Shown here piece after piece: positions 32,212-44,265 of a stretch of DNA of 64,000 nucleotides. The DNA comes from Clitopilus passeckerianus. Lineage: Eukaryota > Basidiomycota > Agaricomycetes > Agaricales > Entolomataceae. The notes below the pieces were generated by a model, which saw only the letters and a program-made list of their open reading frames with translations, did no database searches and was not told where the DNA came from. Within the stretch, counting starts at the first letter, position 1. Each line of letters opens with the position of its first letter. A program made the position numbers and the translations under genes. The DNA is taken from NCBI GenBank assembly GCA_944990035.1, contig CALYLX010000106.1:186001-250000 (forward strand), written 5' to 3'.

Positions 32212-33500
32212 GTCTGCTATTTGTCAGATTATGTGGTGCTTAGATTCCGTGTTTTCATTTGTATCTGAGGCCAAATGAGACTGGGTCGCCAGGATATCCA
32301 TTCCGTTCGGTGCAGGATAATTTGCAAAGCGCTCAACGCTCCCAGGAGTCCAGGACGTTTCAACGCCAGTACTTTCAGAGGTAACTCGTTGGGGTTTTTA
32401 CGATTCACAAGGGGAACAGGTTTGGCATGTTCTCGAGCGTGAGTGGGAAATACTTCTTGATAGTCTTCATAGCCTTCACACCGCACCTGTTTCGTCATAT
32501 TTTTGTGATCTGGACTCACATGACAATGGAAGAAATAGACTCCACGGCATCATGACGAAAAACAAATTAGGGCATCAAATGCACGTGATGTGTGGCGTAA
32601 CGCAGCCTTCAACACTTGGATGAGTGAACTCGCCCAATCTTGGTTCAGCCCACATTATCCCCCTTGTTTTGCGCTCGTCATTGTTTTCTGGTGAACTTTG
32701 GAGTCTTCGCAAAGTTTTCCTTTGAAGTTTTCGGGCCACAATCATAGTCAATCCAGTATAACGTACAATAAAACTGAATAATGAAGGCGATACACTAGAG
32801 ACTCGATAAAAGCTGCCCGAGATTGGGAAGAGATGGCGAGGGAAGAAGTTAGAAATCCGATCTCTGAAAAAATTGAATCGTAACCAGGCGATGCGGAGAG
32901 AAAGAGTTAGAAGCCCGCGCTCGAACATGACATTAATTATATCTATGAAAAGGCCCAGCGAGGACTCGGAGCTCACTACCCTCTTCCATTTCGAGGGTGC
33001 CTGGCGTATCTCCCCGTTTATCCTTCCACTGCAGTACAAGAAGCTAGGTGCAAACTGCGGTCGGTAAAGATTGATGCGGTACTGGGCAACGTCATCATTG
33101 AACATACGGTCCGGCACCGTTGACGAGGCTGGTCGGAGGGCTATGCATTGCTCGATAGATGTATAGACAATAGAGAGGTGAACAATGTGTTGATAATCCA
33201 CCCAACCCTACACTGCTGTGTTTTCCACATTCAATGGCATAAGCGGCTCGGAGCTTGGGGCATGTGTATAATACGCTTTGTTTTGAACCTAACACCCTCC
33301 GCGGCGGCGCTCGTGACCTTGAAGTCAACAAGCGTGAGCGCGTGTAAGTTTCAAACTCTTGCAAGGAGCTCACCTTGAAGTCGATCCTTTGATAAATTGA
33401 ACGGGGTGGGGGACGCGACCAGCGGTAAAACCAACTTGGGAGCTGTATCCTTGGCTGAACTGGCCGGGCTTGCGGTCGACTGGGTGGAATTATCTTCTAC
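32212..33500. other. No supported gene
   Basis: The longest frame (33201 to 32575, minus, 208 codons) has a hydrophobic region but no domain, and the segment is AT-rich with no exon chain. It could be a hypothetical gene, but I cannot separate it from chance. Confidence 0.35.
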
Positions 33501-33517
33501 TTACAAGAAAGGTCGAC

Positions 33518-34381
33518 TCAAACTACAAACAATACCTTGAGCTCCTCGCACTGGTCTCTATTCTTCGTGATAGAGTCTTCTAGCCTTGTGTACACGTCCC
33601 CCGGAGTCGAAATGCTATCATCCGTCGTCTCCCAGGCCAATGGCAAAATATCGTCTCGAGGATACACGTTTGGCTCCCTGGAGGATTGGATCCTTGGGCG
33701 CGAACAAACTCGTGTCCTGGGATAACCATGGGAGAAACCGCTAGTAGTTGATTGAAAGGAACCTCGCTGAAAAGCTCCTTGGAGAGCGCCTGATTTCTGC
33801 CATAGCTGCCCGTCGCAAAGAAGGGTAATTGGTGATATGTCATAGCGGGCTTGAAAGGATACGAAAATAAGCTTATTTCCCGACTGTTGGAGCCAACCTA
33901 AGATATGAGCATGTTTATGACCTGCAGCAGAAAACAAAAGGAAAGAAACTTTTACATCATGTACGCCTTCAAAATGCAAGAATTACGCTCGAATATGGCC
34001 CGAAGGAAGACGCTGGGCGATAGGCTGAGAACGTTGTTAGCGCAAGACTGGCTTTCAAGGGGGATAGGATAGAAATGGTGCATCATCGAAGGTTTGGGCC
34101 AAAATTGCACGTATTCGCTCGCGACAAGCTCCTGGTGAGTCACATTACAATTTCCAGCTGGGATGAGGAAACGACGGTGTTTTCCTCACGAAGCCTTGGA
34201 AACCTCTCCGCCAACAAGACGAACATGCGGCGGTCTTCCGTCTTTCCACATCGGAGTGGCAAATCAATGGCCCTTGAGCCAGATTCCTGGCGGCCGCAGG
34301 ATCGCAGAGGCAGTCTGGTCCCTGGTTCCGTACCAAATTGTTAGGCCGAGGATTGTACTGCCTAGGTGCTTGCCATGACAT
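33518..34381 (-). CDS. Hypothetical protein, fragmented
   Basis: Minus-strand pieces that look coding in part: 34381-34145 has HLGSTILGLTIWYGTRDQ in one frame, and 33979-33518 ends with RLEDSITKNRDQCEELKVL. Frames shift between the pieces and I could not place introns with confidence. No family is recognised. It lies just downstream (on the minus strand) of SUMO. Confidence 0.25.
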
Positions 34382-34648
34382 AGAAAAAACGAGATATCCT
34401 GGTCACAATCTGAGTCGCTCCTACGGTCCACTTTTGGAGCCTACCATGGAAACGCACTGCACTCCAAGGACGAGTTCATATTCAAAATCGGGGCCGTCGT
34501 GAGGAAAGAATTTCAGCATGCGGCAAATTAAGATTGTGTTTCGTACGTCGTGCAGGAAATAAGAGGAAGTATATGATTATGGTCGAAAGCGAAGGTGATT
34601 GTACACTGAAAGCCGGGTACGAAAGGTAGAATCCAAAAAAGCAGCATC

Positions 34649-35216
34649 CTAATATCCTCCGACCTCTGCGGTATCTGTCAGCACTGAAGAGTGTACGCGA
34701 GATAAAATGACTCACGTTCAACCATGACATCGATCGTATCTGCAACGACGGACGAATCAGTACACGGTTGAGATAAGACATGGTGAAGCATACCGTTGTC
34801 CTCCATGTCAAGAGAGCTTGGAGTATCATCGTCGTTTATCCTGTTACCATCGTAAAGGAATCTAAAAGGCAGGACAAAGGTCAGACACTGAGCTTATGGT
34901 GGCGCTGTCTCTCAAATGGAGACAAGACAAAGAAGTTGCCACAGGAGGTGAAAGGAACAGCGACTAACCGAATACTGCCGACGTCTTTCCCGACTTTGTT
35001 GGCATAGGCAGCCTGGAGCTTGCTCAACCGTGTGTTGCGCTTGATTTTGAAGAAAACTTCCTCTCCTCCTGCACTCACAACCTGACGAAAGATGGACGCG
35101 TAAGCACACGATAGAACGGGAGATTTCGAAAAGAAACCGACCTTCACGTTGATTGGGGCGTTCTCCTCCTCAGGCTTTGGCTCCTCCTTGGGTTGCTGGC
35201 GTTCCTCTTCCGACAT
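34649..35216 (-). CDS. SMT3: SUMO (ubiquitin-like modifier)
   Basis: A 98-residue protein in five exons (35216-35142, 35081-34969, 34861-34794, 34739-34716, 34665-34649), all GT-AG and in phase. An acidic flexible N-terminus (MSEEERQQPKEEPKPEEE) leads into INVKV, then the ubiquitin fold: EEVFFKIKRNTRLSKLQAAY, then RFLYDGNRINDDDTPSSL, MEDNDTIDVMVEQVGG and a single tyrosine after the glycine pair. The C-terminal extension implies processing by a Ulp protease to expose Gly-Gly before E1 activation and conjugation to lysines. Length and the R-F-L-Y-D-G-x-R motif are standard for SUMO. The last exon is only 17 bases. The gene is expected to be essential. Confidence 0.95.
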
Positions 35217-35513
35217 TATTGAATTTCAAAAGCGAGTTTTAGTGAAAGTCGGGTGACAGCGAAACACAAACGCGTCTGCAAGTCAACGATATTGGTAGCT
35301 TCCTGAAGCACTAAATGTGCGTTTGACGCTATCGAGCCTCCAGCACAATGGTGGTTGTGGGGTGAAAAGGCGAAACCTCGACAGCATCCTTCCTCATCGT
35401 TGTGCTTATGTAATCCCCTGTAATCAGGTATCGTTACCTGGCCCTCAGTCATTCTCACTGTTCCCGACATTTATCTAGGCGAAAGAAACACAGGGGAATA
35501 TTCATTAAGGTCG
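35217..35513. other. SUMO promoter and 5' untranslated region
   Basis: A minus-strand frame (35470-35216) runs straight into the SUMO ATG but has no domain, so I read this as promoter and leader. CAAT-like and pyrimidine-rich tracts are present, but no clear TATA box. Confidence 0.5.
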
Positions 35514-35630
35514 TTACAGCTCAGGAGTCCTGGCCATCCAATACAAAATGAGCAAAGTGATACCGAAAGCTACTGAATAGGTGATAATAATGTCGACAGG
35601 AATAACAAATGCAGGTTCATTAACATCCAT
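35514..35630 (-). CDS. Possible 38-residue single-span membrane protein
   Basis: The ATG (35628-35630) lies one base after the stop codon of the upstream oxygenase gene. The frame encodes MDVNEPAFVIPVDIII followed by TYSVAFGITLLILYWMA and ends RTPEL. One clear hydrophobic span of about 20 residues with short charged ends resembles the tiny tail-anchored subunits known in fungi. It could equally be chance sequence in the 3' untranslated region of the oxygenase mRNA. I do not recognise a homologue. Confidence 0.3.
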   Translation of the reverse strand: MDVNEPAFVIPVDIIITYSVAFGITLLILYWMARTPEL

Positions 35631-35631
35631 T

Positions 35632-38600
35632 TCAAGCGTCGTACTGTAAGCAAACAAGGTGTGAGTTGGGCTGACAACGAACTGAAGGTGGAAGCACTTA
35701 CAGTAATGATCATTGAACCCGGCCAAGGGCTGACAGTGCCGTTACGTTGGATGAATTGGTTCGTTTCAGTCTCGTGAATGATTTCTGTAAAGCCGCTCAA
35801 TTGACCCGCAGCACCTGGCGCGCGGCGGATGTTCTTGAGTTTGAAGACGGCCTTGACGATTTCAGCAATGGTATGCTGAGCGTAGGAGGTACCGGGGCAG
35901 TTGTGGAAGCCAGCACCGTTCAAATTATAGGAGGCAAGCGGACGATTAGGGTCAACGTTATGTGGCTCAGGGAAGTCCGCCGGCTAGCGTCATAAATGTG
36001 AGCCAAACATGGTCAAGCAAAGCAAAGGTTAACACCTACGTTGAGATTGGCGTTTCTGAAGCTTGCGTAGATACGGTCGCCTGCTTTGACTTGGACTGGG
36101 GGCAGACCTGGACCTTGGTCGATGACTGTGTCAACTGCGGCCTGTCGCCAGAGGCCAGGGAATTGAGGGTTAAGACCTGGAAGATGACATTAAACAAATC
36201 CGACTCGGCATGAGGCAGCGAGCATGGACTTACGCATTGCTTCGCGAACATATCCCCGAAGAAGGCCGTCGCTAGTTGCATCGTTCGTCTGGGCCAGCCT
36301 CGAGAGTTCTGCACGCTCCTTCGCGCGTGAGTCATGGAGATAGAAGTCAATGACCTGGACCGCAGCATGTGCGAAGTTGACGCAAGCGCCAACAGCAACG
36401 CCGAGGATGTTACCAAGCAGCTCATCCAGCGGACGTCCAGTTTCTGCGAGTTTGCTCAAGAACGGATACGACTCCTTCTTGCTGGGTGATGAGAAGAGGT
36501 TAGCCGCTCGAACAGCCAAGCTTCCGACGTAGCTCTGGAGACGCTATGTAAGCAATGAGAACGCCCAAGTGAAAGGTGACGTACGGGGCACAGCTGGGGA
36601 GCAACTTCTATAAGAGATTTGGCAGTAAGGCCGCCGACGATGAGACCGGCTTGAGTTGCTGCTTCATGGAGGGCGAAACTGTGTTCGGGGTCGTCGAAGG
36701 TCATGAAAGTGACACTAGTGACAGAGAATGTTAATTGGTATCAAGTAGGAGACGCAGCGCACATACTTGAACTACAAATCATGTCAGTACTTTATTTCTG
36801 ATAGATGAGCGTTCAAACCTACCAGGGTAACCAACATATCAAACAACTCATTCTCCGTGTAGACGCCTCGAGGGTTCTCCTTGGTCTTGAGCTCGATACC
36901 AGTGAGCTTGTCTGCAGTAACATGGCAAGAGACGACATTGATGACGTCTTTGACGACATCGACGAAGCGGCCAGATGTGTTGGGGTGTCTACAGGTCTAG
37001 TTTCAGCAGTGGACAAGATCATTGCATCACCGATACTCACGTCCATGACTTCTCCTGAATCTTCTTCGTAATATTGATGGAGAACCATGTCGCAAACTGA
37101 TGAAGAGAGTCTTTCTCAGGGAAGAGGGCATGTAGCATCATGGCTTTGTCGTTGTCATGTCTGTGAGCAAATGCGGTCAGCATCCCGTCACACCGCCAAC
37201 AAGTCAGGTAAACTTACTGCTGGACATCGTCAAACATCAAGATAGAGCCATATCCATACTTCTCGTACAGGACCTTGAACCTGCGAGGGTCGTTGAAAAC
37301 CTGCCTGATCCCGTTGTATGTGTTGAGGACCTTCGGCTCAGGCAGGGTGACGGGCTTCGTGAAGGTGTATTTGTGAGCGATGCCTTGGCGGGTGAGACTC
37401 TGCTTCATGTGATCGGGGGTGAAGAAGGGATAAATGGCGTAGACGGAGTTCCATTCGTAGTGACGAGGCAAGTGGCGAAGCATGAGCTTTCGAACTGGAG
37501 AAAGATCAGGCGCGGTGAGCATCATGGAAGCGGAAGTTGCTTACTTTCAGATCCACCTCCACCATCGTTCATATCTCTCTGGCAGTCATAGTAACCCCAA
37601 GTGGTCAGGTTGGCGGCTATAGTAAGAAATGTTGAGCATAGGTAGAAATCCGAGTAGACAAGAATACTGACGAGTGAAATCGGTGGTGAAGAACCTATCA
37701 CCACGAACGAGAGCAATGGCATCTCCGAGAACACCACGAGTGGTGGTGAAGCCGCAGGCGAAGTTAGAGCCTGGCGTCAGAGGCATGACCGATTCGGCTT
37801 GGAGACCGACCTACCAGCAACGTTCGCGTTAGTAAATCCCAAGTGACTGCTATGATAGAAGAACCCACGTAGAGCTCAAGGTTATCGACATGGCCGTAGA
37901 GCCTCCTTGCCTCACCAGCAATCTCTGGGTCTGGGTTCCAATCCTCGAAAGTCTCGAATTGCCTCAAGCCGAGGAACTTCCTGAACTCGTTCATGGTGCA
38001 AACACCCCAGTTCCTAGCCTGCTCGATCGTCATGATCTCGATCAACCTCAATACCGGAGGTGTCGACCTTCCACCGAAGGTACCAGCAGGGTCAGAGGTA
38101 GAGGAGTGGAGAATGCGAGCCAAGTCATCATCATTGAAACGACCATCAGGGCCACGTTGGAGGCCAGCGAAGGTGCGTTCAGCGGGGCTGCTGCCTTTGA
38201 TCTGTGCGAAAGTGCCCATGATTGCTGCGAAGTCTTGGGGAGTGAGCTTCTCTGGGTCTCCGCCGTTGGTGAGTTTCTGCATGATTTGACCAATCCATTT
38301 CTCATCCCACTCGGAAAGGGTCGCGTGCCACTACAAGCAAGTTCGGTAAGTGAACTGGGAAAGAAACATCCAGATGTAGATGTCCTTACCCTGTAGAGAA
38401 GGTTGAACTCAACGCTGACATGGTTGCCTCGGCCACGCTCGACTTCGACGTCCTCCTTCTTGATTTCCTGTGAAGCCAAGTAGATTAGGTTGTGCACTTG
38501 AAAGAGAGGTGAAAGGCAATTACATCAAAGGCATTCATGTTCCAGTTGACACCCTCGGAAGAACCAAGGAAACCAGCCACGTAATCGCCCATGATAGCGC

Positions 38601-39938
38601 TCATGAAGTGACCACAGCTAAGGGAGAGTTAATACCGGAAAAGAACGACATGGTATTTAAAAACACCGACTTGATAAGCTTTGCGGTCTGGAATATTTTC
38701 TCATCTTGGATGGCGCGGAGATTGGCATCTTCCGGGGGAGGATCAGACCATTGCTTGCACTCGTTGATCTTCAGAATCTTGTTTGCGATGAACTATTAGA
38801 ATAGTACGTTAGTAAACGAACCCAGTCAGAGTCGATGGCAAACCGTACGTTATGGTTACGGCTGAACAGCACCAAGAGAACACTAGACGCCGGCGGGGCA
38901 AACGCGAGGCGTGATTCAGAGAAGGTATCCGGATAAAGCAAACCACGTCCAGCAGCCTTGTCACGAACTCTGTCCTGCTGCTCTTGGTCTGATGGAGGCA
39001 CATTAGCCACACGCAACAAGGGGAGCGTGTTTGCACTCACTGTCTCCGTAAAGAGGGCTGAGATCAAGGTAGGAACTTGCATTGTTGATATGGTTCTTTC
39101 CAGGAGTGGGATCAGTGCGGAAAAGCGAGTGAATGACCAGCGATGCATAAGCAAAGATCAAGCTCGACATTCCACCAGGGTGGGTAGCTTTCTGTGGAGA
39201 TGAGTTAGTTTGGTGCACACGAGAGATGTGACATATGAGCTCACATTCTTCCTCTTGAGAATAGAATCAAAAATCAAGCCGGGGTCGGGGAGGGAGGTCC
39301 TTGGCAAACCAGATTTGCCTTGAACACTTCGTGCATAAGGGGTACCTCCACGTCCAATATCAGGATCCGCGAGACAGTTTCCTCCACCATCCGCAGCACG
39401 GAAGTGGTGTTCGGGTCCCAGGTACGAAGCTGGGGGATGAGGAACAGTACTGTACAACGTGTTGATCACAGTATCGTTGAGCTTCTTGGAAAGGTCGCTG
39501 TAGGGATCGAGCTTGGCCATGATACCGAGACCTTTGGCAAACTGAAACGGGATAAGCGTTTAATGTAACTCAAGAATGAGGAGAAGCTTACAGCAAGTTT
39601 GCGATCATCAACAGCCTGAGGGTGCTGAATGGCGTCGAGGAAAGCTGACTATATTGAGAGTTATCATTCCGAGTTCTCTGGAGCGTCAAAAAAACCGAAC
39701 GTACAACATCTTCAACCTTGGGGTTGAAGCCTCCCTTGGCCTTGAAGTTCTTGACCCTGTTGACGAGGTTCACAATGCTCGAGTGACCTTCTACATCGTC
39801 GGACGGATCGACTGTGATTTGCCAGTCATAGTATCCAGTAGGAGCATCAGGTAGAGGTCTCTTAGAGAGATAGCTATGGTCAATGCTCATGGTGAGCAAC
39901 TGACTAGCGGAAACTGCAGGCTGGGAGGCTTCGGCCAT
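35632..39938 (-). CDS. ppo: Ppo-type fatty acid oxygenase (heme dioxygenase-P450 fusion), copy A
   Basis: A bifunctional enzyme: an N-terminal animal-peroxidase-like dioxygenase makes a fatty acid hydroperoxide from linoleate or oleate, and a C-terminal P450 domain rearranges it to diols or cleaves it. Visible in order: RPLPDAPTGYYDW, HPPASYLG, FRAADGGGN, GTPYARSVQG, the distal histidine region FAYASLVIHSLFRTD, SSYLDLSPLYGDS, FAPPASSVLLVLFSRNHN, the catalytic tyrosine and proximal histidine YRWH (split by an intron near 38395), FRKFLGLRQFETFEDWNPDP, the P450 I-helix region DELLGNILGVAVGAC, and the heme-cysteine loop NGAGFHNCPG. The last exon (35632-35643) encodes only Y-D-A. More than ten introns. 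It would act in oxylipin signalling or C8 volatile production. Same strand and order as copy B. Confidence 0.9.
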
Positions 39939-42059
39939 TCTTGCTGAGGCAACTTGAAGGGATCAAGTGAGGTCAATAGCAACATATCCCCTGGAGCATT
40001 TATATCAGCACCAGGCAAGGGTCGTGATCATTCCAGGTGCTCACCGCTAATGAAAGGAGCAGGCTGTGATACACTATTCGCTCCGTGTTCAAATTGGCTA
40101 GTCCTGTCCGTTCGTTCTGTCGCCTGACATATGGTATTTGCGCGAATCACCGCATGTCTTCAATCCCCGGCGCCAGAGAGGCAAACTCAAGCTTCATCTA
40201 GCCAGTGATATGGCTTGTATTTGACGAGTCCATGCAAGCTGTCAAACGTAAATGAATGGTTCGGGAAAAACCTCGCATCCGGCAATCAGACCAGCAAACA
40301 CCTCCAACTGCCGGACCGGCGAGAAACCGGCCCTCATCTGGCTCGTGCTCAGTGTTCACCTCGTATTCTTGTCCAATTCTTGTCCTACATCCTCAGGCTA
40401 CGCTGAGGGCTGTACTCAAACAGTTCAAACAGGCATATGAGGAGACCTGATTCTCAGGTCTCCTCTCAGAAGAACAATTGCATCAATCGAGACTATTGAG
40501 CCTGTCAGCTTGGTCGGACATTAATATTGATGCAGCCACCTTCAGAACTATGGAAGCCTTCCAGAATCATAGTAACAGTGCTTATGCTAACCGCCTTCAG
40601 TTATGACATGGGTAATTTTCTAATTTCGGATGGATTGTCGCGAATACTCTTGACTTCCACCTTGCTTCCACCGCCGGAAGAGCCGTTCTTTGCAGATTAC
40701 GGCTGTCGCAATAACCCAACGTAGATCAGCCTAATCGGTCGATGAACGAAAAGTTCGTCTATGTAGGTTTGGGAGACTCTTTGTTCTCCCCCTGTGTCCC
40801 GCCGCTTTGATTTCAGACATCATTTCGAGTCCCTAGCTGACTTAAGTCCGGCCTAACTTTAATCGTGGGGTGTGGACCACGTAGCTTCGAGAAGGTCGCC
40901 TACAACCGTAGCGAGTCTCCCACCCTTTGACGATGCCTATCCGTAACGGCACTTTCAAGGGCCCTGCAAGTCTACTCGCCTGGTGGGCCGAGCAATCTTC
41001 AGCGTGATTCTTGCCGTGGGCGCGGCTCAAAATGAAGAGTTCATTGTATCAGCAGTCATTGATATTCATTACAGCATAATTGAGCCAACTACGACGTCTC
41101 GAATTGTTGCTTGACTTTGCTTGACGGTGCAAGAAGAATCTGAGCAATTTGGCCACTTCCGGCAAATGACGCTTGACCAAGCAATGGTACACTACCGCAA
41201 ACTCATGCAGCCAATCACGGTTGTCATCGGATAGTGTTTATTCTCGAGGTGAAAAGATAAAGCTTTAAGGCTGCCCACTTTGGAACCTTATAGTCACGAA
41301 AAAAGCATGGGAAATACCGACCGAAAACTTGACGTTCAGTACATGTGACCACATCGTTCAGGGGGAGATAGCTCAGGAACTGCGCAATTGGCCTACAATG
41401 CAATCAGCAGAATGACAAGACACCAGGGGGACGCAGCCAATCTGTTGAAACCGACAGATATTCAGGTCCATAAATACAGATACAGGTCATCTGCGGGGAG
41501 GTGATCCATGTAATCGATGAATACCGAGAGGGTGTCAATGTGTAGGTGCAAACAAGATTTACCACGCAAAAGACTCTAGACACATATCTTATTCTCTGCA
41601 CAAATATCCTTGAGTTCTTAGAGTCAAGCTTATAGTCCTATCGTGCCCCAGGAATCGTTGTTGCTCCCGATTCTCGATCCCTTCATATGGCTCGGAAATC
41701 AGACACCGTCTCGCTGTTTCGGTCGCAGAGACGAAGCTGCCATAACTCTGAGGAACGTCCGCTGAGGAGGTTGCCTCCGCACGGCAGGCATAGCGTGTAC
41801 GGTGTGTCAAAGACGTTCAGAGTCGGTAACGACAATGCGGACTTCATGCCATCAGTATGTGAGGAAGGATGAGAGCTAGTTCGGCCTCCTTCGCCCCACA
41901 AATTAGCGGCTATGTGTGCAAACAGGACCCAGATACACCCACCGTAGATATGATAGACCGAAAACGATCGCAAGGAGAGGAAAGAGAAATCGTTCTATTA
42001 CAAGAAAGTGTATTTGGATACCACATCAGTACAAAGTTCGTACAAAGACTATCAGTCCG
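39939..42059. other. Intergenic between oxygenase copy A and the AAA ATPase gene
   Basis: The first 200 bases are the promoter of oxygenase copy A. No gene is supported in the rest; frames are short and unrelated to known domains. It contains a perfect hairpin at 40439-40465. Confidence 0.5.
40439..40465. repeat. Perfect hairpin, 12-base arms
   Basis: GAGGAGACCTGA (40439-40450), three bases TTC, then TCAGGTCTCCTC (40454-40465). The arms pair perfectly. It lies about 500 bases upstream of oxygenase copy A and could be a hairpin or an operator-like site. No element boundaries are seen around it. Confidence 0.6.
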
Positions 42060-44265
42060 TTAAGCAACAGCCACAACTTCTCCAGCCCCAGCTTCCAGCA
42101 CCTCCTTCTCACCAACAGCTTCCACAACCTCCTTAACATCCTTCGTCTTAACAGCAGGCGACGAACTCCCCGAAGCAGGCGCCGAATACGCAGGAACAGG
42201 CGTCAGCGGCTCCTTAGCCTCAGTAGGTTTGACCATCCCTCCTCCATACGGCATAACCATCCCACCATACGGACCCATCCCATACCCGCCCCTCATAGCA
42301 GGCGACGCCTGCCCATTATTCTTCTCCTCTTCCTTCTTCCTCTTCTTCTCCTCCTTCCTCCTCTCCTTCTCCTCCCTCTGATCAAGCTCGTTGTCCGCCC
42401 ATTCTTTGATGCGCTGGACAGCTTGCAGGGGTTGGCGTTTGCAGGTGAGAAGGAAGCCTTGGAGTTCGGCGGTTGAGAACTTGTGCTCGGGAATGCTAGA
42501 TGCGAAGGTGGTGGAGAGAGCGGGGACGTCGAGAGGCTCTGCCGGTTTCTCGTCGGTGGGTGTGGTGGGTGCTGGTTTGACGGCGCCGGCTCGGTTGAAG
42601 AAACGCATGAAGAGCGCTGCGGCTTGGTCTTGGGTAGAAAGGAAGTATTCGATCTTCATGTCAATACGGCCGGGTCGTGTGAGAGCGGGATCCAGACGGT
42701 CGGGATGGTTGGTCTGAAAGGGGACAACATTAGTATTTCATTGGACAAAAGTTTCAGTAGTTGGAAGTGCATACCGTGGCAAAGAAGAGTTTTCCTTCCT
42801 CACTTCCGACACCGTCAAGAACATTGAGCAATCCGGAGAGCGTGACGGAGCTCTTCCTAACCATCTTCCTGGGCATCATCATACCGAAATGGTCGTTATG
42901 ATCGTCATCATCATCCTCTCGGGGCGCGGGGAACGCGCAGTCAATGTCTTCAATGAGGAAGATAGATTTCTTCGGAATTGAAGACGCTGCCTTGGTAAGG
43001 AATGTGTCGTCGATGCTGGAAATGCAGACGACGTGAGCAAATGGAAAACGGGTTTTGGCCCCAAGACTTACAAGGTTGAGGATAAAGAAAGTGTATAGAT
43101 TTCCAGACCAAGTTCGCCAGCAAGAGCATAGATAGTTGAGGCTGGAGAGAATGCCTATTAGCACAAGGACCAAAGTTAATAATGGAGTTGCTTACTTTTT
43201 CCAGTTCCAGGAGGTCCATGAAGCAAATAGCCCCTTCGATGAGGGATACCCGCCTCAACATACCAATCCTCGGTTTCAATAAATTCCAGAGCGTCCTTGA
43301 CCAATGAATCGACAACGCCATCAGGGAGAATGACCGAGTTCATAGGGCGACGACTCTTTTGCTTGACGTTCGTCCAAATCATATCCGGGCCGTAGCTTGG
43401 CTAAATACGCTAGAGTCAGAATGAGACGCGGAGGAAGATGTGGATGGTACGAACCGAATCGGCCATATGAACAGTGACATTAGGCCTGCTGGCGTCGGTG
43501 TACCTGCTGCGCGCTTCTTCGACGAGTTCAGAGAGCGCACCCATCCGCAAGGTGTACATTCTGTGAAAAGAAGGTTTAGTTAACCACCACCAAGTTGGAG
43601 AGCTACTTGAGACATACGAAATGTAAATAACATTGCTGGAGGTTGACCCAGACCGACCACCCCCACCACCGCTGCTGTAGCTAGTGTTCGAGGTGCGTTT
43701 GACCTCAACCCAGTACCCGTTCCATCGGAAGAGTTGAGGAAGTTGGTAGGTTGGAATATAATCCGCGTTTCCTTGAGTGCCGATTTCTGACTCGGGATCC
43801 ACGCCCCATTTGCGTTTAGAGCTCTTGGATGCGACTGCAAAATCTTTCGAGCGACGCCAAATTTTTTCTTGAGTCTGATGAAGATCGAGTCAGTGACACT
43901 CGGGAACGCGGGGCACGCGTCGCTCACAAGAAAGAGGATAATCCATTCGTATGTCGGGTCTCCTTCGTCGAATCTCGCTGTGACGCAGAGCTCTAAAGAC
44001 GGCTGGTCAGTTCGAAAATTTCCATAACGACCAGTAAACCCGACTCACGCAAGCTAAACCGTTCAATGAGCCACTGACACAACCTCCGCCCCGTCTCAAT
44101 GATGGTCCCCAACACCAACAGCTTCAGACTGTCCATCCACACATGGTTTGATAGAAGCGACCCGAAAAACGACAATCCGAGAATATTCGTGGGCGACATG
44201 GAGGCCATGCTACTCCAAGACGAGGCTGACGCGGGGTTGTCCCCAAATGTTGCGGCTGCGTCCAT
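42060..44265 (-). CDS. BCS1-like AAA ATPase
   Basis: Relative of the mitochondrial chaperone Bcs1, which translocates the folded Rieske protein across the inner membrane; agarics have many Bcs1-like paralogues of unknown role. The N-terminus carries a hydrophobic segment [17 protein letters not shown], then the BCS1_N-type domain ([32 protein letters not shown]). The AAA core has Walker A GPPGTGK (about 43197-43217, split by an intron), Walker [13 protein letters not shown] (about 42932-42972), a sensor region with [16 protein letters not shown], and [16 protein letters not shown]. The C-terminus is long and charged ([19 protein letters not shown]) followed by a Gly/Met/Pro-rich tail, unlike Bcs1 itself, so this is probably a paralogue rather than the housekeeping gene. 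Seven or more exons. Confidence 0.88.

Noticed and set aside
32575..33201. 208-codon minus-strand frame as a gene
   Set aside because: No domain, no plausible exon context, AT-rich surroundings. Length alone is not enough.
38048..38497. Interrupted frames in the two oxygenase genes as signs of pseudogenes
   Set aside because: Each break coincides with a 45-70 base GT-AG intron in the same place in both paralogues, and all catalytic motifs are kept.
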